Shown here: piece after piece, positions 37,794 through 47,618 of the stretch
How the letters are laid out: the number at the start of each line of letters is the position of its first letter
Numbering within the stretch: the stretch's first letter is position 1
NCBI GenBank assembly: GCA_021732085.1
Contig: JAKFVQ010000017.1
Coordinates: 149,727-213,726, forward strand
DNA: 64,000 nt
Reading direction: 5' to 3'
Source of the DNA: Candidatus Obscuribacterales bacterium
GTDB taxonomy: Bacteria > Cyanobacteriota > Vampirovibrionia > Obscuribacterales > Obscuribacteraceae
Translations under genes and position numbers: made by a program
The notes under the pieces: generated by a model
What the model was told of the DNA's origin: nothing
What the model saw: the letters and a program-made list of their open reading frames with translations, nothing else
Databases searched by the model: none

Positions 37794-38147
37794 TCAACGG
37801 CGAGTTAGTCTTGTTGCAATTAGACCAGCGAAACGACTCTTCCCTGTATACCACCAGCCCAAATGGTTATGACATTGAACACAAATTGCAAAAGTCCACT
37901 GATAGCCAACAAACCATGACGCCTCCGCAGTAGACTCACCTACGTCTAGCGCTCCCGGCGCATCAGAGTAGCAAAGCACGTGAAAGGAATATCCAGCTGG
38001 ATTGCGAAAGGTATGCTCGAAGGGCTGGATTGCAAAGGAAGGGTCAGTAACCTCTATTTGGCAATTTCGGCAACGAACTGATTGCTGCTCTTCAACTTGC
38101 TCAGTTTTTTCGATCTCAATCGAAATCGAGTTACTGGAATTGCTCAT
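37794..38147 (-). CDS. CULT-domain (cereblon-like) protein
   Basis: 117 residues from the ATG at 38147, preceded by AGGTGG; a longer frame to 38213 overlaps the upstream gene. From residue 25 it matches the cereblon CULT fold: zinc ligands C26-x2-C29 and C89-x2-C92, NPAGY at 49-53, and the pocket motifs STAEASWFVGYQW and HLGW. The three Trp that line the thalidomide/uracil pocket in cereblon are present (W78, W84, W98). The natural ligand of bacterial CULT proteins is not settled (uridine-like and glutarimide compounds bind in vitro). It lies 22 bp after a secreted protein gene, in a four-gene minus-strand group. Confidence 0.85.
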   Translation of the reverse strand: MSNSSNSISIEIEKTEQVEEQQSVRCRNCQIEVTDPSFAIQPFEHTFRNPAGYSFHVLCYSDAPGALDVGESTAEASWFVGYQWTFAICVQCHNHLGWWYTGKSRFAGLIATRLTRR

Positions 38148-38169
38148 CGCCACCTGCTGGAGTTGCAAT

Positions 38170-39237
38170 CTACTGGGCGGAGCAAAGCGCATCCCAAGCC
38201 TTTTGACCAGCAAGGTCGATTACTTGAGATTTTGCAAAATCCATCAGAAAAACATTACCTGTGCGAGCAGCCAACTCATGGTTGTGCATAGCTTGTGCAA
38301 TGACGTCAGACACGGCTCGCCTTCTGAGTTCTGCTCGCTTGTACAAATATACTGAATGGAGCAATTTGGCGTCCTCAGCTCCCTTCCCGGCATCGCACGC
38401 CATCTGAGTGAAATCAGCAAGATCACCGACGCCACCAGGAACGAAGCTCAACATACCTAAAGCTCCAGACATAAAGCGCTGCGCACCACCAGTATCTTTC
38501 GACTGACTTTGCTTGCCGAGCTCTGATAAAAAGTTTTGCAGGACGGGATCCGAATCTTGGGTCATGGACTCAAGCTTGTTTCGCCAATCTGAGTACTCCA
38601 TAGCAGAGAACGACTTGCGCGCAGATCCATGCTCAGCACTGTTTATATCGATCTTGCTCCTGATTGAAGCTAGTTGAGCAACTAATGCAGTTGCATTTTG
38701 ATCTCCGATCAAATCCACCATTTTAGAGAAAGCTGACTTAAATTCATCGATGCCAGTATAAGCATCATTGTTCATTGCCTCTACTAATCCTGAAAACAGG
38801 TTTTCCACTAAAACGAAACGCTCGTCGATTCGCTTTTCCCAAGCCAATTCTGCCATACACAATGACCGCAACTCTTGGGGCTTCAGCTCTAATAGAGCAG
38901 CAGCGCCCTCAACTCCAGCGGTGCCTTCTTTGTAGTTCACCATTGCATCAGCCGACGGCTTCGATTGATCCTTAAACTTATTTTGATAGAAAGCCAACTT
39001 TGCATCAATCGTGCGCATCTCCGGATCACTCTCGAGTGATTGCTTCAGTGTGTTGTACAAAGCAATCTGCAAGGGATCAACAAGTCCTGGTATCACAGGC
39101 ATCGTTTTCAATTTTTCGCTTTTTACGGAATCTGCCACTGAATTGCTTTGCGCAAGGACAGGCGAGTATGCCAAATTTACCAGCAACACCCCTATGCAAA
39201 GAATTCGATCAGAATTTCCTAACTGCATTTTCAACAT
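38170..39237 (-). CDS. secreted helical hypothetical protein
   Basis: 355 residues with a signal peptide (about residues 1-29, ending SPVLAQ). The rest is mainly helical, with a small Gly-rich hydrophobic patch (MSGALGMLSFVPGGVGDLADF). No family recognised. It lies 8 bp after the lipoprotein gene and 22 bp before the CULT gene, so the three are surely one transcript. Confidence 0.6.
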   Translation of the reverse strand: MLKMQLGNSDRILCIGVLLVNLAYSPVLAQSNSVADSVKSEKLKTMPVIPGLVDPLQIALYNTLKQSLESDPEMRTIDAKLAFYQNKFKDQSKPSADAMVNYKEGTAGVEGAAALLELKPQELRSLCMAELAWEKRIDERFVLVENLFSGLVEAMNNDAYTGIDEFKSAFSKMVDLIGDQNATALVAQLASIRSKIDINSAEHGSARKSFSAMEYSDWRNKLESMTQDSDPVLQNFLSELGKQSQSKDTGGAQRFMSGALGMLSFVPGGVGDLADFTQMACDAGKGAEDAKLLHSVYLYKRAELRRRAVSDVIAQAMHNHELAARTGNVFLMDFAKSQVIDLAGQKAWDALCSAQ

Positions 39238-39245
39238 TCCATATG

Positions 39246-39665
39246 TTAATTGCCATTCGGATAACAGTTTATCTGCACGGAATTGCCGGCAGCAGCTTTA
39301 TTGATAGTAATAGTGGCGTACCCGGGCGCTTTCTTTAAGGATACAACTGCATGTTCAGCTGTATTCACCTCAACAGGATCAGCAACCCATCCGCGTCCTT
39401 CTTGCGACTGATAGAACTTTACAAGCAGGTCGACTGAATCGCTTACTTCGAAAGTTGCAGTTCTTCCACCGGATGCAGTTGTTGAACATGATAAATTTCT
39501 GGGTGAAGGTGGAATTGCTATAGGGAAATCATCGCAAGCATTACCACCGGAGGTGGCGCTGGAACTGCTTGAACTCGTCGCACCAGGATCGGCGCCTGAG
39601 GAACAAGCATTCAAGGCCAAACAACAGGCTCCAACCAGCCAGGTGAGAGCTATTGATTTCTTCAT
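39246..39665 (-). CDS. lipoprotein, hypothetical
   Basis: 139 residues. A lipobox (LALNAC) follows a short signal, then a Ser-rich linker (GATSSSSSSATSGG) and a compact domain of about 90 residues with two Cys pairs (NACDDF, LSCSTT and a C-terminal INCYPN). First gene of the group 39665-37181; an outer-membrane or inner-membrane anchored role is expected. Confidence 0.6.
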   Translation of the reverse strand: MKKSIALTWLVGACCLALNACSSGADPGATSSSSSSATSGGNACDDFPIAIPPSPRNLSCSTTASGGRTATFEVSDSVDLLVKFYQSQEGRGWVADPVEVNTAEHAVVSLKKAPGYATITINKAAAGNSVQINCYPNGN

Positions 39666-39734
39666 TGTGAAATCTCCGCCAAGGGATGCATAAGTCTATC
39701 AAGTTAATGGTCTAAGTTGAAATTGCGTTTTCTC

Positions 39735-42290
39735 TTAAGAAGAAAAGTGCTTGACCAGATACGCTGCTGTCTTGCTTATTCTTTCTTGTTTTATGAGATC
39801 TTCAGGCGTTCCAGAAGCCGCGATTTTACCACCAGAAGCTCCAGCACCAGGTCCTAGATCAAGAATCCAATCAGCATCCCAGATAACCGACATATCGTGC
39901 TCGACAACAATGACACTGTTACCAGCCTCCACCAGATTTTGCAACTGCCTCAGCAAAATTTCGGTATCGGCCGGATGAAGCCCAGTTGTCGGCTCATCCA
40001 AAATGTATAGAGTGTCGCCCTTCTGAACGCGCTGCAATTCAGTAGCTAACTTTATCCGTTGAGCCTCCCCACCAGACAGTTCAGTGGCCGGTTGCCCTAT
40101 GCGCAAATAGCCAAGTCCAATATCATGTAGCGTTTGCAAGGAACGAACAAGTGCGGGGTAGTCCGAAAAGAAATTAAGAGCTGAATCGACAGTGAGATTT
40201 AATACCTCTGCGATGTTTAGCCCATGAAATTTGACTTGAAGCGTATCTGACTTATAGCGCGTCCCATTGCATTGCGCGCAGGGTGAGTAGACGCTTGGAA
40301 GAAATAAGAGCTCTACAGTGACGGCGCCCTCTCCTGAACATGCCTCACAACGTCCGCCCTCAACATTGAATGAAAAGCGTCCGGCGTTGAAGCCCAATTT
40401 CTTCGCCTCATCAGTCGCTGCAAATTTCTGTCGAATTTGATCAAACAAACCAGTGTAAGTGGCTAAATTAGATCGAGGCGTTCGTCCAATTGGTTTTTGA
40501 TCGACGATAACAATGCGCTTTAACGTGTCCGCACCAGTTAAACTTACTGCGGCGCTTCCATTCGTGTCGCCATCATCGACATCGGTAGTCTCATCTTCTT
40601 CGACGCCATTTTTTTCTGTTTGCACTGTTGAACCAAGCTTCATTTCCATGCTTTGTGCGAGCACCTGGCAAACGAGCGTTGTTTTACCAGAACCTGATAC
40701 TCCAGTTACCGCTGTAAAGACTCCTAACGGAAAAGACACCTCCAGATCCACCAGGTTATGCCTATTTATGCCCGACAACTTCAACCAAGCCTTCGGCTTT
40801 CGCCGATTTCTTTTTGGTTGAAGTTTCTTCTCTAAGAGAAATCGCTTTGTGAGAGATCTTTCGGCGCTTTTTATTTTATCCAGGGGACCACTATACAATA
40901 GCTCGCCGCCCAACTCTCCAGCTCCAGGACCCAAGTCGACAATCCAGTCCGCCTGGCTGGCAATCTCCATATCATGTTCAACAACAAATAGCGAGTTGCC
41001 ACTTTTGATCAGATCAGAAAGTACTTTGAGCAGCGAATGGCTATCTGACGGATGCAATCCGGCTGACGGCTCATCGAGTACGTAAACGACACCAAAGAGC
41101 CCAGCACGAAGTTGCTTCGAAAGACGCAAGCGTTGAAGTTCGCCGGAGGAAAGAGACGGCGTCGATCGGTCTATCGACAGATAATCCAAACCGAGAGCCT
41201 TCAACAGCGCAATTCGGTCAATGAGATCGCTACTTATACTGACTGCCACCTCCGTAGCGGCAGAGCTTTTTTGATTGTGCTTGCCAGATTTTTCTTGGGA
41301 ACTTCCGGTTCTAGCATTATTTTGCAAAAACTTTTGTAAAACAGATGCGACCTCGTTTAGCGGTTTCTGTCCCATCTCGGCAATGTCAAGTCCTCCAAAA
41401 TGGACCGACAATGCATCGCGATTTAATTTCTTTCCGTCACAGGAAGAGCACGATGCGTTTTCCATAAATTGCGAAACTCGCTTACGCAAGGTAGCACTGT
41501 TTGTATTTGCAAAAGTCTGCAGTACATAACTGGCGGCGCTCATGTAGGTGCCCTGATATGGTCTTTGAATACGATGGGCCTCACGTTCTGCGTAAACAGT
41601 AACAACAGGTTTTTCTTGCGTGAACAAGATCCAATCACGATCTTTTTGAGAAAGATCCTTCCATGGTTTATCAACGTCATAGCCCATCGTCGCTAGAATG
41701 TCGCGGTAGTTTTTTCCCTGCCACGCGCCCGGCCAGGCTGCAATGGCTTTCTCTCTGATAGTCAGACTCGGATCTGGAACAAGCGACCTCTCCGTGACAC
41801 TATGAATTATGCCGATTCCATGGCAATTCGGACAAGCGCCGATATGAGTGTTTGGTGAGAAGGCATCAGAGTCCAGTCGCTGAGCGCCCTCTGGATAGTC
41901 TCCACCTCTGGAAAAGAGCATACGCATAAGATTGGACAAACCGGTAAGGGTGCCGAGCGTGGAACGCACAGTCGGCTCAGCTCGTCGCTGCTGCAGAGCA
42001 ACAACAGGTGGCAGTCCAAAAATATCAGAGACCTGAGGAGCCGGCAGTTGATCCAACAAACGCCGTGCATATGGTGCTATTGATTCAAAGTAGCGCCGTT
42101 GCGCTTCAGCATAAATAGTGCCGAATGCCAGCGAAGATTTTCCAGATCCGGATACTCCCGTAAATACGACGAAACAATTGCGAGGAACATCAATGTCCAA
42201 ATTGCGCAAGTTATGCTGCCTGGCACCGCGCACTTGAACGAAATCAGTTTGTTCCGCCGGAGAAGCGTTTTTACCAGACCTCGTCGTCAT
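39735..42290 (-). CDS. UvrA-like ABC ATPase lacking the UvrB-binding domain
   Basis: 851 residues, about 90 shorter than classic UvrA. Two ABC halves are complete: Walker [15 protein letters not shown] and [12 protein letters not shown], signatures [11 protein letters not shown] and [13 protein letters not shown], Walker [14 protein letters not shown] and [13 protein letters not shown]. Zinc-binding clusters [16 protein letters not shown] and [14 protein letters not shown] are present. Between [11 protein letters not shown] and the first zinc cluster the UvrB-binding and insertion region of UvrA is absent, which is the UvrA2/DrrC-like class linked to drug tolerance rather than standard excision repair. 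It starts inside the end of a small membrane-protein gene (20-base overlap), so the two are probably translationally coupled. Confidence 0.9.
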   Translation of the reverse strand: MTTRSGKNASPAEQTDFVQVRGARQHNLRNLDIDVPRNCFVVFTGVSGSGKSSLAFGTIYAEAQRRYFESIAPYARRLLDQLPAPQVSDIFGLPPVVALQQRRAEPTVRSTLGTLTGLSNLMRMLFSRGGDYPEGAQRLDSDAFSPNTHIGACPNCHGIGIIHSVTERSLVPDPSLTIREKAIAAWPGAWQGKNYRDILATMGYDVDKPWKDLSQKDRDWILFTQEKPVVTVYAEREAHRIQRPYQGTYMSAASYVLQTFANTNSATLRKRVSQFMENASCSSCDGKKLNRDALSVHFGGLDIAEMGQKPLNEVASVLQKFLQNNARTGSSQEKSGKHNQKSSAATEVAVSISSDLIDRIALLKALGLDYLSIDRSTPSLSSGELQRLRLSKQLRAGLFGVVYVLDEPSAGLHPSDSHSLLKVLSDLIKSGNSLFVVEHDMEIASQADWIVDLGPGAGELGGELLYSGPLDKIKSAERSLTKRFLLEKKLQPKRNRRKPKAWLKLSGINRHNLVDLEVSFPLGVFTAVTGVSGSGKTTLVCQVLAQSMEMKLGSTVQTEKNGVEEDETTDVDDGDTNGSAAVSLTGADTLKRIVIVDQKPIGRTPRSNLATYTGLFDQIRQKFAATDEAKKLGFNAGRFSFNVEGGRCEACSGEGAVTVELLFLPSVYSPCAQCNGTRYKSDTLQVKFHGLNIAEVLNLTVDSALNFFSDYPALVRSLQTLHDIGLGYLRIGQPATELSGGEAQRIKLATELQRVQKGDTLYILDEPTTGLHPADTEILLRQLQNLVEAGNSVIVVEHDMSVIWDADWILDLGPGAGASGGKIAASGTPEDLIKQERISKTAAYLVKHFSS

Positions 42291-42471
42291 TTCGCAAGAA
42301 GAAAGTAATCAATCCTATAACTATGCAAATCGCGCCGGCAACCAACATGAATGTGCTTGCCAAATTGGTTACGACCGCATGGACGTCAGCGCTGCCGCCT
42401 CGCAATATCATAGCCGAAACCAGCAACAGAAGACCAATTCCACCGAAGATATAAGGAAGATACTTCTTCAT
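42271..42471 (-). CDS. small two-TM membrane protein
   Basis: 66 residues from the ATG at 42471 (AAAGG upstream); a longer frame to 42516 is possible. Two TM helices (IFGGIGLLLLVSAMIL and LASTFMLVAGAICIVIGLI) are joined by a short loop and end in an acidic tail. Its stop lies 20 bases inside the UvrA-like gene. Function unknown. Confidence 0.6.
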   Translation of the reverse strand: MKKYLPYIFGGIGLLLLVSAMILRGGSADVHAVVTNLASTFMLVAGAICIVIGLITFFLRNDDEVW

Positions 42472-42535
42472 AAAGAGCCTTTGAACTCCGCCTGTATCTG
42501 GGTACCAGCCTATCACGATTCGTCGAACTTCGAAA

Positions 42536-44134
42536 CTACCTTTTTGCCCACGAATTATCGACCTGGGCGTTCTTCAGAAACATCACGTCAATGCGATTTG
42601 GCTCAACACCTTTCACCCAGGGCTTACACATCGTATTCTGTGTGCCGTTATAAGTAACAGCAACAGCGGCTTTTTTGCTGCAAAGAAGATTATCAGCCTG
42701 CTGATACAGTTTCAGGCGCTGAGCCGAATCCATTTCAGCTTCTGCTCGTGATACCAGATCATCATATTCAGGGTCAGTCCAGAGCGTATGGTTATTGCTA
42801 TTGTGAGTGACAAACACACTTGCAAAAGTCTCAGGGTCTGGAAAGTCCGCCCCCCAATTAGCGACAAAAATGGGTGGCGGGTCGCGGTGCAGAGCATTCA
42901 TGTATACTTTGAATTCTTGATTCGTTAACTGAAAATCGAGATTCAAATTTCGCTTCATCTGATCTTGTATAGCTTCCATCACCAGCCTCGAGTCTTCTCT
43001 GGATGGATAAAGCATTTGCACGGCAGGAAAGCCCTTCCCTTCAGGATAGCCTGCATCCGCCAACAAGCGCCTGGCAGCCTCCGGATCATAAACTGGCGGA
43101 TTAAGTGGCCTATACCCATTCATACCTTCTGGAATGAACGTGAATGAAGGGCGTTCCTTTCGTCTTAGTATCTTTGGAAAAATAGAACGATCCAAACTCA
43201 TCGAGATTGCCAATCGTACCTTTTCATTATCGAAAGGTTTCTTCTGAACATTGAATCCAACGTAATTACTCTTGAGCAGTGCTACATTCTTGTACTCCGG
43301 GTGCTCCGCATGGTGGGCAACTTCCGGGGTGGGGAAGCTGCGATTATCGATATAATCGAGTTGATCGTTTTCATACAACGCAAAAGCAGTTGCTTGCTCG
43401 GGTACCATGAACATGTCGATGAATTCAACCTTCGGTTTTCCTTCAAAGAAGTTGGGATTAGCTGCTAATCGAATTTTGTATTCATGACGCCACTCTTTCA
43501 ACTGAAATGGACCATTGGTTATGATGTGATCAGGCTCCGTCCATCGATTTGCGAACGCATCCACAACATCTTTCCTCATTGGAAAAGCTGCACAAAGAGC
43601 GGTCAAATTGAGAAAATAAGAAACCGGTTTTCGCAGCTTTACTTCAAGGGTATGATCATCAAGACTTCTGACTCCAACTTTGGAAGGGTCTTTTATTTTG
43701 CCGGTATTGAAATCAAAAGCATTTTCAATGTCGTATAAGAAGAATGCGTATGGTGCGGCTGTACCTGGCGTTAGAAGGCGCTTCCATGCGTATTCGAAAT
43801 CAGACGCTATGACTGGTCGCCCATCCGACCATTTCACATCTGGCCGCAAATGGAACACATATTTTCTGCCACCATCCTCGATATCCCACTTTTCTGCACA
43901 ACCAGGCAAACACTCCAAAGAATTATTGAACTGTGTAAGCCCAACCATCAAATTGGAAAGAACATCAAAGGAGGTGTTATCAGTACAAACATGCCAATCT
44001 AAGCTAGGCGGTTCAGAGCTTATATTTACTCTCAAAGTATCTTTCAATGGTCCGGAGCTTTGAGCGGCACAGCCTCCGAGCAGTACTACCAGAAGACTCA
44101 AAACAAGAAAGAAAACAGAGCTACGACGCAGCAT
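42536..44134 (-). CDS. oligopeptide ABC transporter substrate-binding lipoprotein (OppA-like)
   Basis: 532 residues. A lipobox (LLGGC) follows the signal. The family-5 binding-protein fold is clear: RVNISSEPPSLDWHV at the start of the mature protein, WDIEDGGRKYVFHLRPDVKWSDG, and the later region FNVQKKPFDNEKVRLAISMSLDR with GMNGYRPLNPPVYDPEAARRLL. It should capture oligopeptides for import, but no permease or ATPase genes lie nearby, so it is an orphan or works with a distant system. It starts 8 bp after the preceding small gene. Confidence 0.92.
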   Translation of the reverse strand: MLRRSSVFFLVLSLLVVLLGGCAAQSSGPLKDTLRVNISSEPPSLDWHVCTDNTSFDVLSNLMVGLTQFNNSLECLPGCAEKWDIEDGGRKYVFHLRPDVKWSDGRPVIASDFEYAWKRLLTPGTAAPYAFFLYDIENAFDFNTGKIKDPSKVGVRSLDDHTLEVKLRKPVSYFLNLTALCAAFPMRKDVVDAFANRWTEPDHIITNGPFQLKEWRHEYKIRLAANPNFFEGKPKVEFIDMFMVPEQATAFALYENDQLDYIDNRSFPTPEVAHHAEHPEYKNVALLKSNYVGFNVQKKPFDNEKVRLAISMSLDRSIFPKILRRKERPSFTFIPEGMNGYRPLNPPVYDPEAARRLLADAGYPEGKGFPAVQMLYPSREDSRLVMEAIQDQMKRNLNLDFQLTNQEFKVYMNALHRDPPPIFVANWGADFPDPETFASVFVTHNSNNHTLWTDPEYDDLVSRAEAEMDSAQRLKLYQQADNLLCSKKAAVAVTYNGTQNTMCKPWVKGVEPNRIDVMFLKNAQVDNSWAKR

Positions 44135-44142
44135 TCAGCTCA

Positions 44143-44529
44143 TCATCCTTTCAATTTCTTGAGCTTATCAAAAACAGTCGATCTCATCCGAACAATAAAC
44201 TTTCTTCCATCGCGGAGATTCATGCCGATACAGACGAATTCAAAAGTTCCAGTTGCCATTCCAAAAGCCTTTGCAGCTAGTCCGCCAAATGGTCCCAAGG
44301 CAATGCCAATCGCCATACCGACAATTCTTCCGACAGGCAAATTATCCAAAGTATCAAGTGTGCCTACCTTTTGTTTGATCCGGATGGTCATTTCTTGGAT
44401 GTTATTTGCAAGGCGAACCGGATCTTGACCATCGCTAAGCAGGCTGTCACCACTAAGGCTCCAATAGCCTTTTGCTATATCGCCGGCCAAAACTTCCATG
44501 TGCTCGTCGTCTAATCGGTGGTATTCCAT
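44143..44529 (-). CDS. hypothetical protein with small hydrophobic segment
   Basis: 128 residues. It has a central Gly-rich hydrophobic segment (VGMAIGIALGPFGGLAAKAFG) flanked by polar parts, with no signal peptide. Not recognised. The stop is 8 bp from the start of the OppA-like gene, indicating one transcript. Confidence 0.5.
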   Translation of the reverse strand: MEYHRLDDEHMEVLAGDIAKGYWSLSGDSLLSDGQDPVRLANNIQEMTIRIKQKVGTLDTLDNLPVGRIVGMAIGIALGPFGGLAAKAFGMATGTFEFVCIGMNLRDGRKFIVRMRSTVFDKLKKLKG

Positions 44530-44912
44530 AGGTCAGTTATTTGTTCTGGTAATAATCAGGAGAAGTTGGATCTGGGCCAGGCGGAACTGCAAAAAGGAAT
44601 CAGATTACAAATTCCGGCTTAGCTTCAAGGTCTCATGATTTTCCTATCATATTCCACTTTGAGCCAAAGCACCCGCGAATTCCGCAGCGAGCATAGTTTA
44701 TGAGCGAAATTTTTTCTAGTTTGAATAAGGAAGAGCAGCCTTGAATCTAAGTCATGGAAAGCATCTCGAGCTGTCAAAAAGATTATGAAAATGTTCTGAG
44801 AATCAGCGGGCGATCCGCTACGTAGATTCACGACAGACGGACCCCCAGGGCGTGATTAGACTGCCTTCAGGTAGTTGGTAGAAGCAATCTTCCATTTGAA
44901 CAAAGGAAGGAC
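44530..44912. other. 383-bp divergent intergenic region
   Basis: It separates a minus-strand pair from the plus-strand patatin gene. I see no gene; a possible 68-codon frame on the minus strand has no ribosome site or recognisable product. It must hold the promoters of both sides, but no clear -35/-10 pair was found. Confidence 0.5.
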
Positions 44913-46823
44913 ATGGGCTCGGTGGACGTTCCACAATTGGTGAATACCGCTGACTTGCTCAATCAAAAGAGCGAGCCGAAAGCCCTGTCCGAATTTCTAA
45001 ACTCAGCCGTCTATTCTGGCCTGGAGTCTCCAATCCGGGCACTGGCTCAAGTTGTCGACCAGCACGCCAAAACAGACCTGGATAACAAAGTTAAATCAGG
45101 CTTCAAAGCACTTGGAGTAGAAGCGCCGGAGCCTGCAAAATTCAACACCAGCAACTGGTACGCCCAACAGGCTGGCGGAGCTGCCGGAATGATGCTTCCG
45201 TTCTTCGCACTGAGAAGTGGCATACAAGCGACGCTGGGAAACCAACTTGCAGAAAAAACGCTACTATCAACGGGCTCCTCTCTAACTAAGCTTGCAGCAA
45301 ACGAAGCTTTGCTCTCAGGGGCGACTGGGCTTGCCTTTGGAGCGCTCTTGTCTCCAAGCAAGGAATCAAATGTTGGAACAAGCGCCTTTTACACCGATCG
45401 CCTGAAAAGCGGCCTAGCTGATATGACGAGCTTTGCAGCAATGGGCTTTATGTCTCCTTATATCGGCAAGGGACTGAGCGCAGTAGCAGCGCCACTGGAT
45501 TCGGTGGCAATGAATTCGGCCAGTCGTGGTGTTCTCGATGCCACCCTGAAAGGCCCAATTTTGGCCGGAGCGATCTCGGGCGTTCCGAATGGATTTGTCG
45601 GTGCACAAATTAATGCTTGGAAGGACGGGCGCAAATACGCAACGGCAGATGAAGTGAAGGAAAGCATCGTCGGCATGTCATTTGTAGGTGGCGCTCTGGG
45701 AACAGCCAATTGGCTTGCAAATAAAGCTGCCAGTGGAAAGGGAAACGAAACGAAGCAAGAAGCCCCTCAAACAAGAGAACAGCAAGCAATAGCTTCGAAG
45801 GCGGAAACGACACCGGTTCTTAGAGAACAGCCCGTAACCCAAACACAACGAGCTAACGCGCGCCTTATTCCAGACTCATCTTCACCGAAGACTGCTGACG
45901 GAAAAGTCAATAGTGTGCCTGAGCCCGTACAAAAAGCCGGCGAGAATGCCAAGTTCGGTTCGGACAAAATCACCGCCAAAGAACATCTGCCCGGTTTTGA
46001 AATAGTGCTTGGAGCCAGTGGCGTAGAAGCACCGGCACACGTCGGCTTCTTACGCGCACTAGAAGAAAGCCGTGTCCCGATCGATAAGATCATGGGCGCA
46101 TCGGGCGGTGCTTTGGTTGCCACATTCTATGCTAATGGCTATAAAGCAGCAGATTTGAACAAAATTCTCCTCAGCAATGAGTTCCGCTATCCAAGCGCCA
46201 CAACAATGGCAAAATGCTTCCATCTAGCTGATCCGTGGAACCTCTTCCCTCACCGGATAGACTTCAGGCCGTGGCTACAAGAAGTGGTGAACAAATACGA
46301 TCTTAAGCCTCAGCCGAGCTTGCGCATTGTTGCGGCAGATGCAACAACAAAAGCACCGGTTATATTCGAAGGAACCAACTATGACTTGGTTACAGCACTT
46401 ACAGCCTCTACGGCAGCAGTCACCATCGGGATGAAGCCACCTCTATACAACGGACGAACGTTGGTTGATGGCGTGTACTATCATCCGATTCCTGCAGACT
46501 TAGCCAAGGCGCCAGCTCTAGTATCGAAGATTGGCTTTGCCAACAAGCTTCCGACTCAGCCATTATCGCCATGGGACTTCATGATGCATATGCGGGAGAT
46601 GATGCTGTCCTCGTATCTGAATTCAAGATTCCCCGATCCTAAGGGTCACATAATAGCGGAAACAGGTATGCGTGACGTCTCAACCAGCTCATTCGGCATT
46701 GGCACAGAAGCGCTGAAGAAGCTTATCGAACATGGCTACGAGTCAACTTCTGCTCGACTCAAACAGCCTGATGCGATCGAAGCAATGAAAAATCGTAGCG
46801 CCGACACAAAGCCTCAGAAATAA
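44913..46823 (+). CDS. patatin-like phospholipase with large N-terminal extension
   Basis: 636 residues. ATG 44913 follows AAGGAAGG. The C-terminal 270 residues form a patatin domain: oxyanion-hole region LGASGVEAPAHVGFL, nucleophile Ser397 in GASGG, and the dyad Asp519 in VDGVYY. The N-terminal 250 residues are Ala/Gly-rich and partly hydrophobic, with a pattern (YAQQAGGAAGMMLPFF) that may associate with membranes; no classical signal peptide is present. A Gln/Thr-rich linker (about 270-345) joins the parts. Patatins hydrolyse acyl ester bonds of lipids. The extension is not a standard patatin feature. Confidence 0.85.
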   Translation: MGSVDVPQLVNTADLLNQKSEPKALSEFLNSAVYSGLESPIRALAQVVDQHAKTDLDNKVKSGFKALGVEAPEPAKFNTSNWYAQQAGGAAGMMLPFFALRSGIQATLGNQLAEKTLLSTGSSLTKLAANEALLSGATGLAFGALLSPSKESNVGTSAFYTDRLKSGLADMTSFAAMGFMSPYIGKGLSAVAAPLDSVAMNSASRGVLDATLKGPILAGAISGVPNGFVGAQINAWKDGRKYATADEVKESIVGMSFVGGALGTANWLANKAASGKGNETKQEAPQTREQQAIASKAETTPVLREQPVTQTQRANARLIPDSSSPKTADGKVNSVPEPVQKAGENAKFGSDKITAKEHLPGFEIVLGASGVEAPAHVGFLRALEESRVPIDKIMGASGGALVATFYANGYKAADLNKILLSNEFRYPSATTMAKCFHLADPWNLFPHRIDFRPWLQEVVNKYDLKPQPSLRIVAADATTKAPVIFEGTNYDLVTALTASTAAVTIGMKPPLYNGRTLVDGVYYHPIPADLAKAPALVSKIGFANKLPTQPLSPWDFMMHMREMMLSSYLNSRFPDPKGHIIAETGMRDVSTSSFGIGTEALKKLIEHGYESTSARLKQPDAIEAMKNRSADTKPQK

Positions 46824-46885
46824 GAATGCGAACTAAAATAGAGTTCGCCGATATATGCAAATCATCCAGCGAAGTATGAATTAAG

Positions 46886-47569
46886 ATGGCTCGTCAAGGT
46901 AAGTCGCCGGATGGAAAGAAGAAGCCACTGGCGCCAGACATACTTGCTAAGGACCAGCTCAAAGCATTAGAAGAAATGACTCTCAGCGACGAGGCTGAGT
47001 TCACTTCATTTATTGCCGAAGGAATTACGCTGAATGCGCAAAATGCTACGGATATTATTCTGGAAGCAGGGCGATTGAATAATGTGATTTTTCAGGACTG
47101 CTCCCTCGAAAAGATTCGTGTTCGCGACTGCATCTTCCAGAAGTGCAATCTGTCGAACATGCAATGGTCCAGCGCTCGGCTTTCAAAAGTCGAATTGAAT
47201 AAATGTAAGCTAACAGGATTGGAGCTGTCAGAAGCGGAACTTAGCAATTGCTTGTTTGAATCATGCGTTGGATTGAGCTTGATTTTAACTGGAGCTACAT
47301 TCAAGCGTACTGTCTTCTCGAATTGCAAACTAACCGATGCCGACTTTCGTTTTGCCAACTTGCAAGAAGTTGTTTTCTACAATTGCGACCTCACGAACTC
47401 TGAGTTCTACAATGCAAAAATGGCTTCGGCAGATTTTCGTGGGTCAGATCTGCGTAGCATTAAAGCATATCCACAAGATTTACGCGGAATAGTAATTGAC
47501 TCAAAACAGTCCATCGAAATGGCTGCCCATTTTGCCGAGATACTTGGCATCACCATTGAAGATAACTAA
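46886..47569 (+). CDS. pentapeptide-repeat protein
   Basis: 227 residues. After a charged N-terminus (residues 1-45) come about 25 pentapeptide-type units of the A(D/N)LXX kind, e.g. FQDCSLEKIRVRDCIFQKC, CKLTGLELSEAELSNC and DADFRFANLQEVVF, which build a right-handed quadrilateral beta-helix. Cys is unusually frequent at the outward positions. The C-terminal segment forms a cap. Family members bind DNA gyrase or act as scaffolds; nothing here shows a gyrase link. It lies 62 bp after the patatin gene on the same strand. Confidence 0.85.
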   Translation: MARQGKSPDGKKKPLAPDILAKDQLKALEEMTLSDEAEFTSFIAEGITLNAQNATDIILEAGRLNNVIFQDCSLEKIRVRDCIFQKCNLSNMQWSSARLSKVELNKCKLTGLELSEAELSNCLFESCVGLSLILTGATFKRTVFSNCKLTDADFRFANLQEVVFYNCDLTNSEFYNAKMASADFRGSDLRSIKAYPQDLRGIVIDSKQSIEMAAHFAEILGITIEDN

Positions 47570-47590
47570 GCTTGAACTCTGTACATGATT

Positions 47591-47618
47591 TGATGGTCGT
47601 TATATCCTATGACCATCA
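47591..47618. repeat. 8-bp inverted repeat over a start codon
   Basis: TGATGGTC (47591-47598) and GACCATCA (47611-47618) are complementary around a 12-base loop. The ATG of the next gene (47609-47611) lies at the junction of loop and right arm, and no Shine-Dalgarno sequence is evident, so the hairpin could hide or position the start. Confidence 0.5.
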
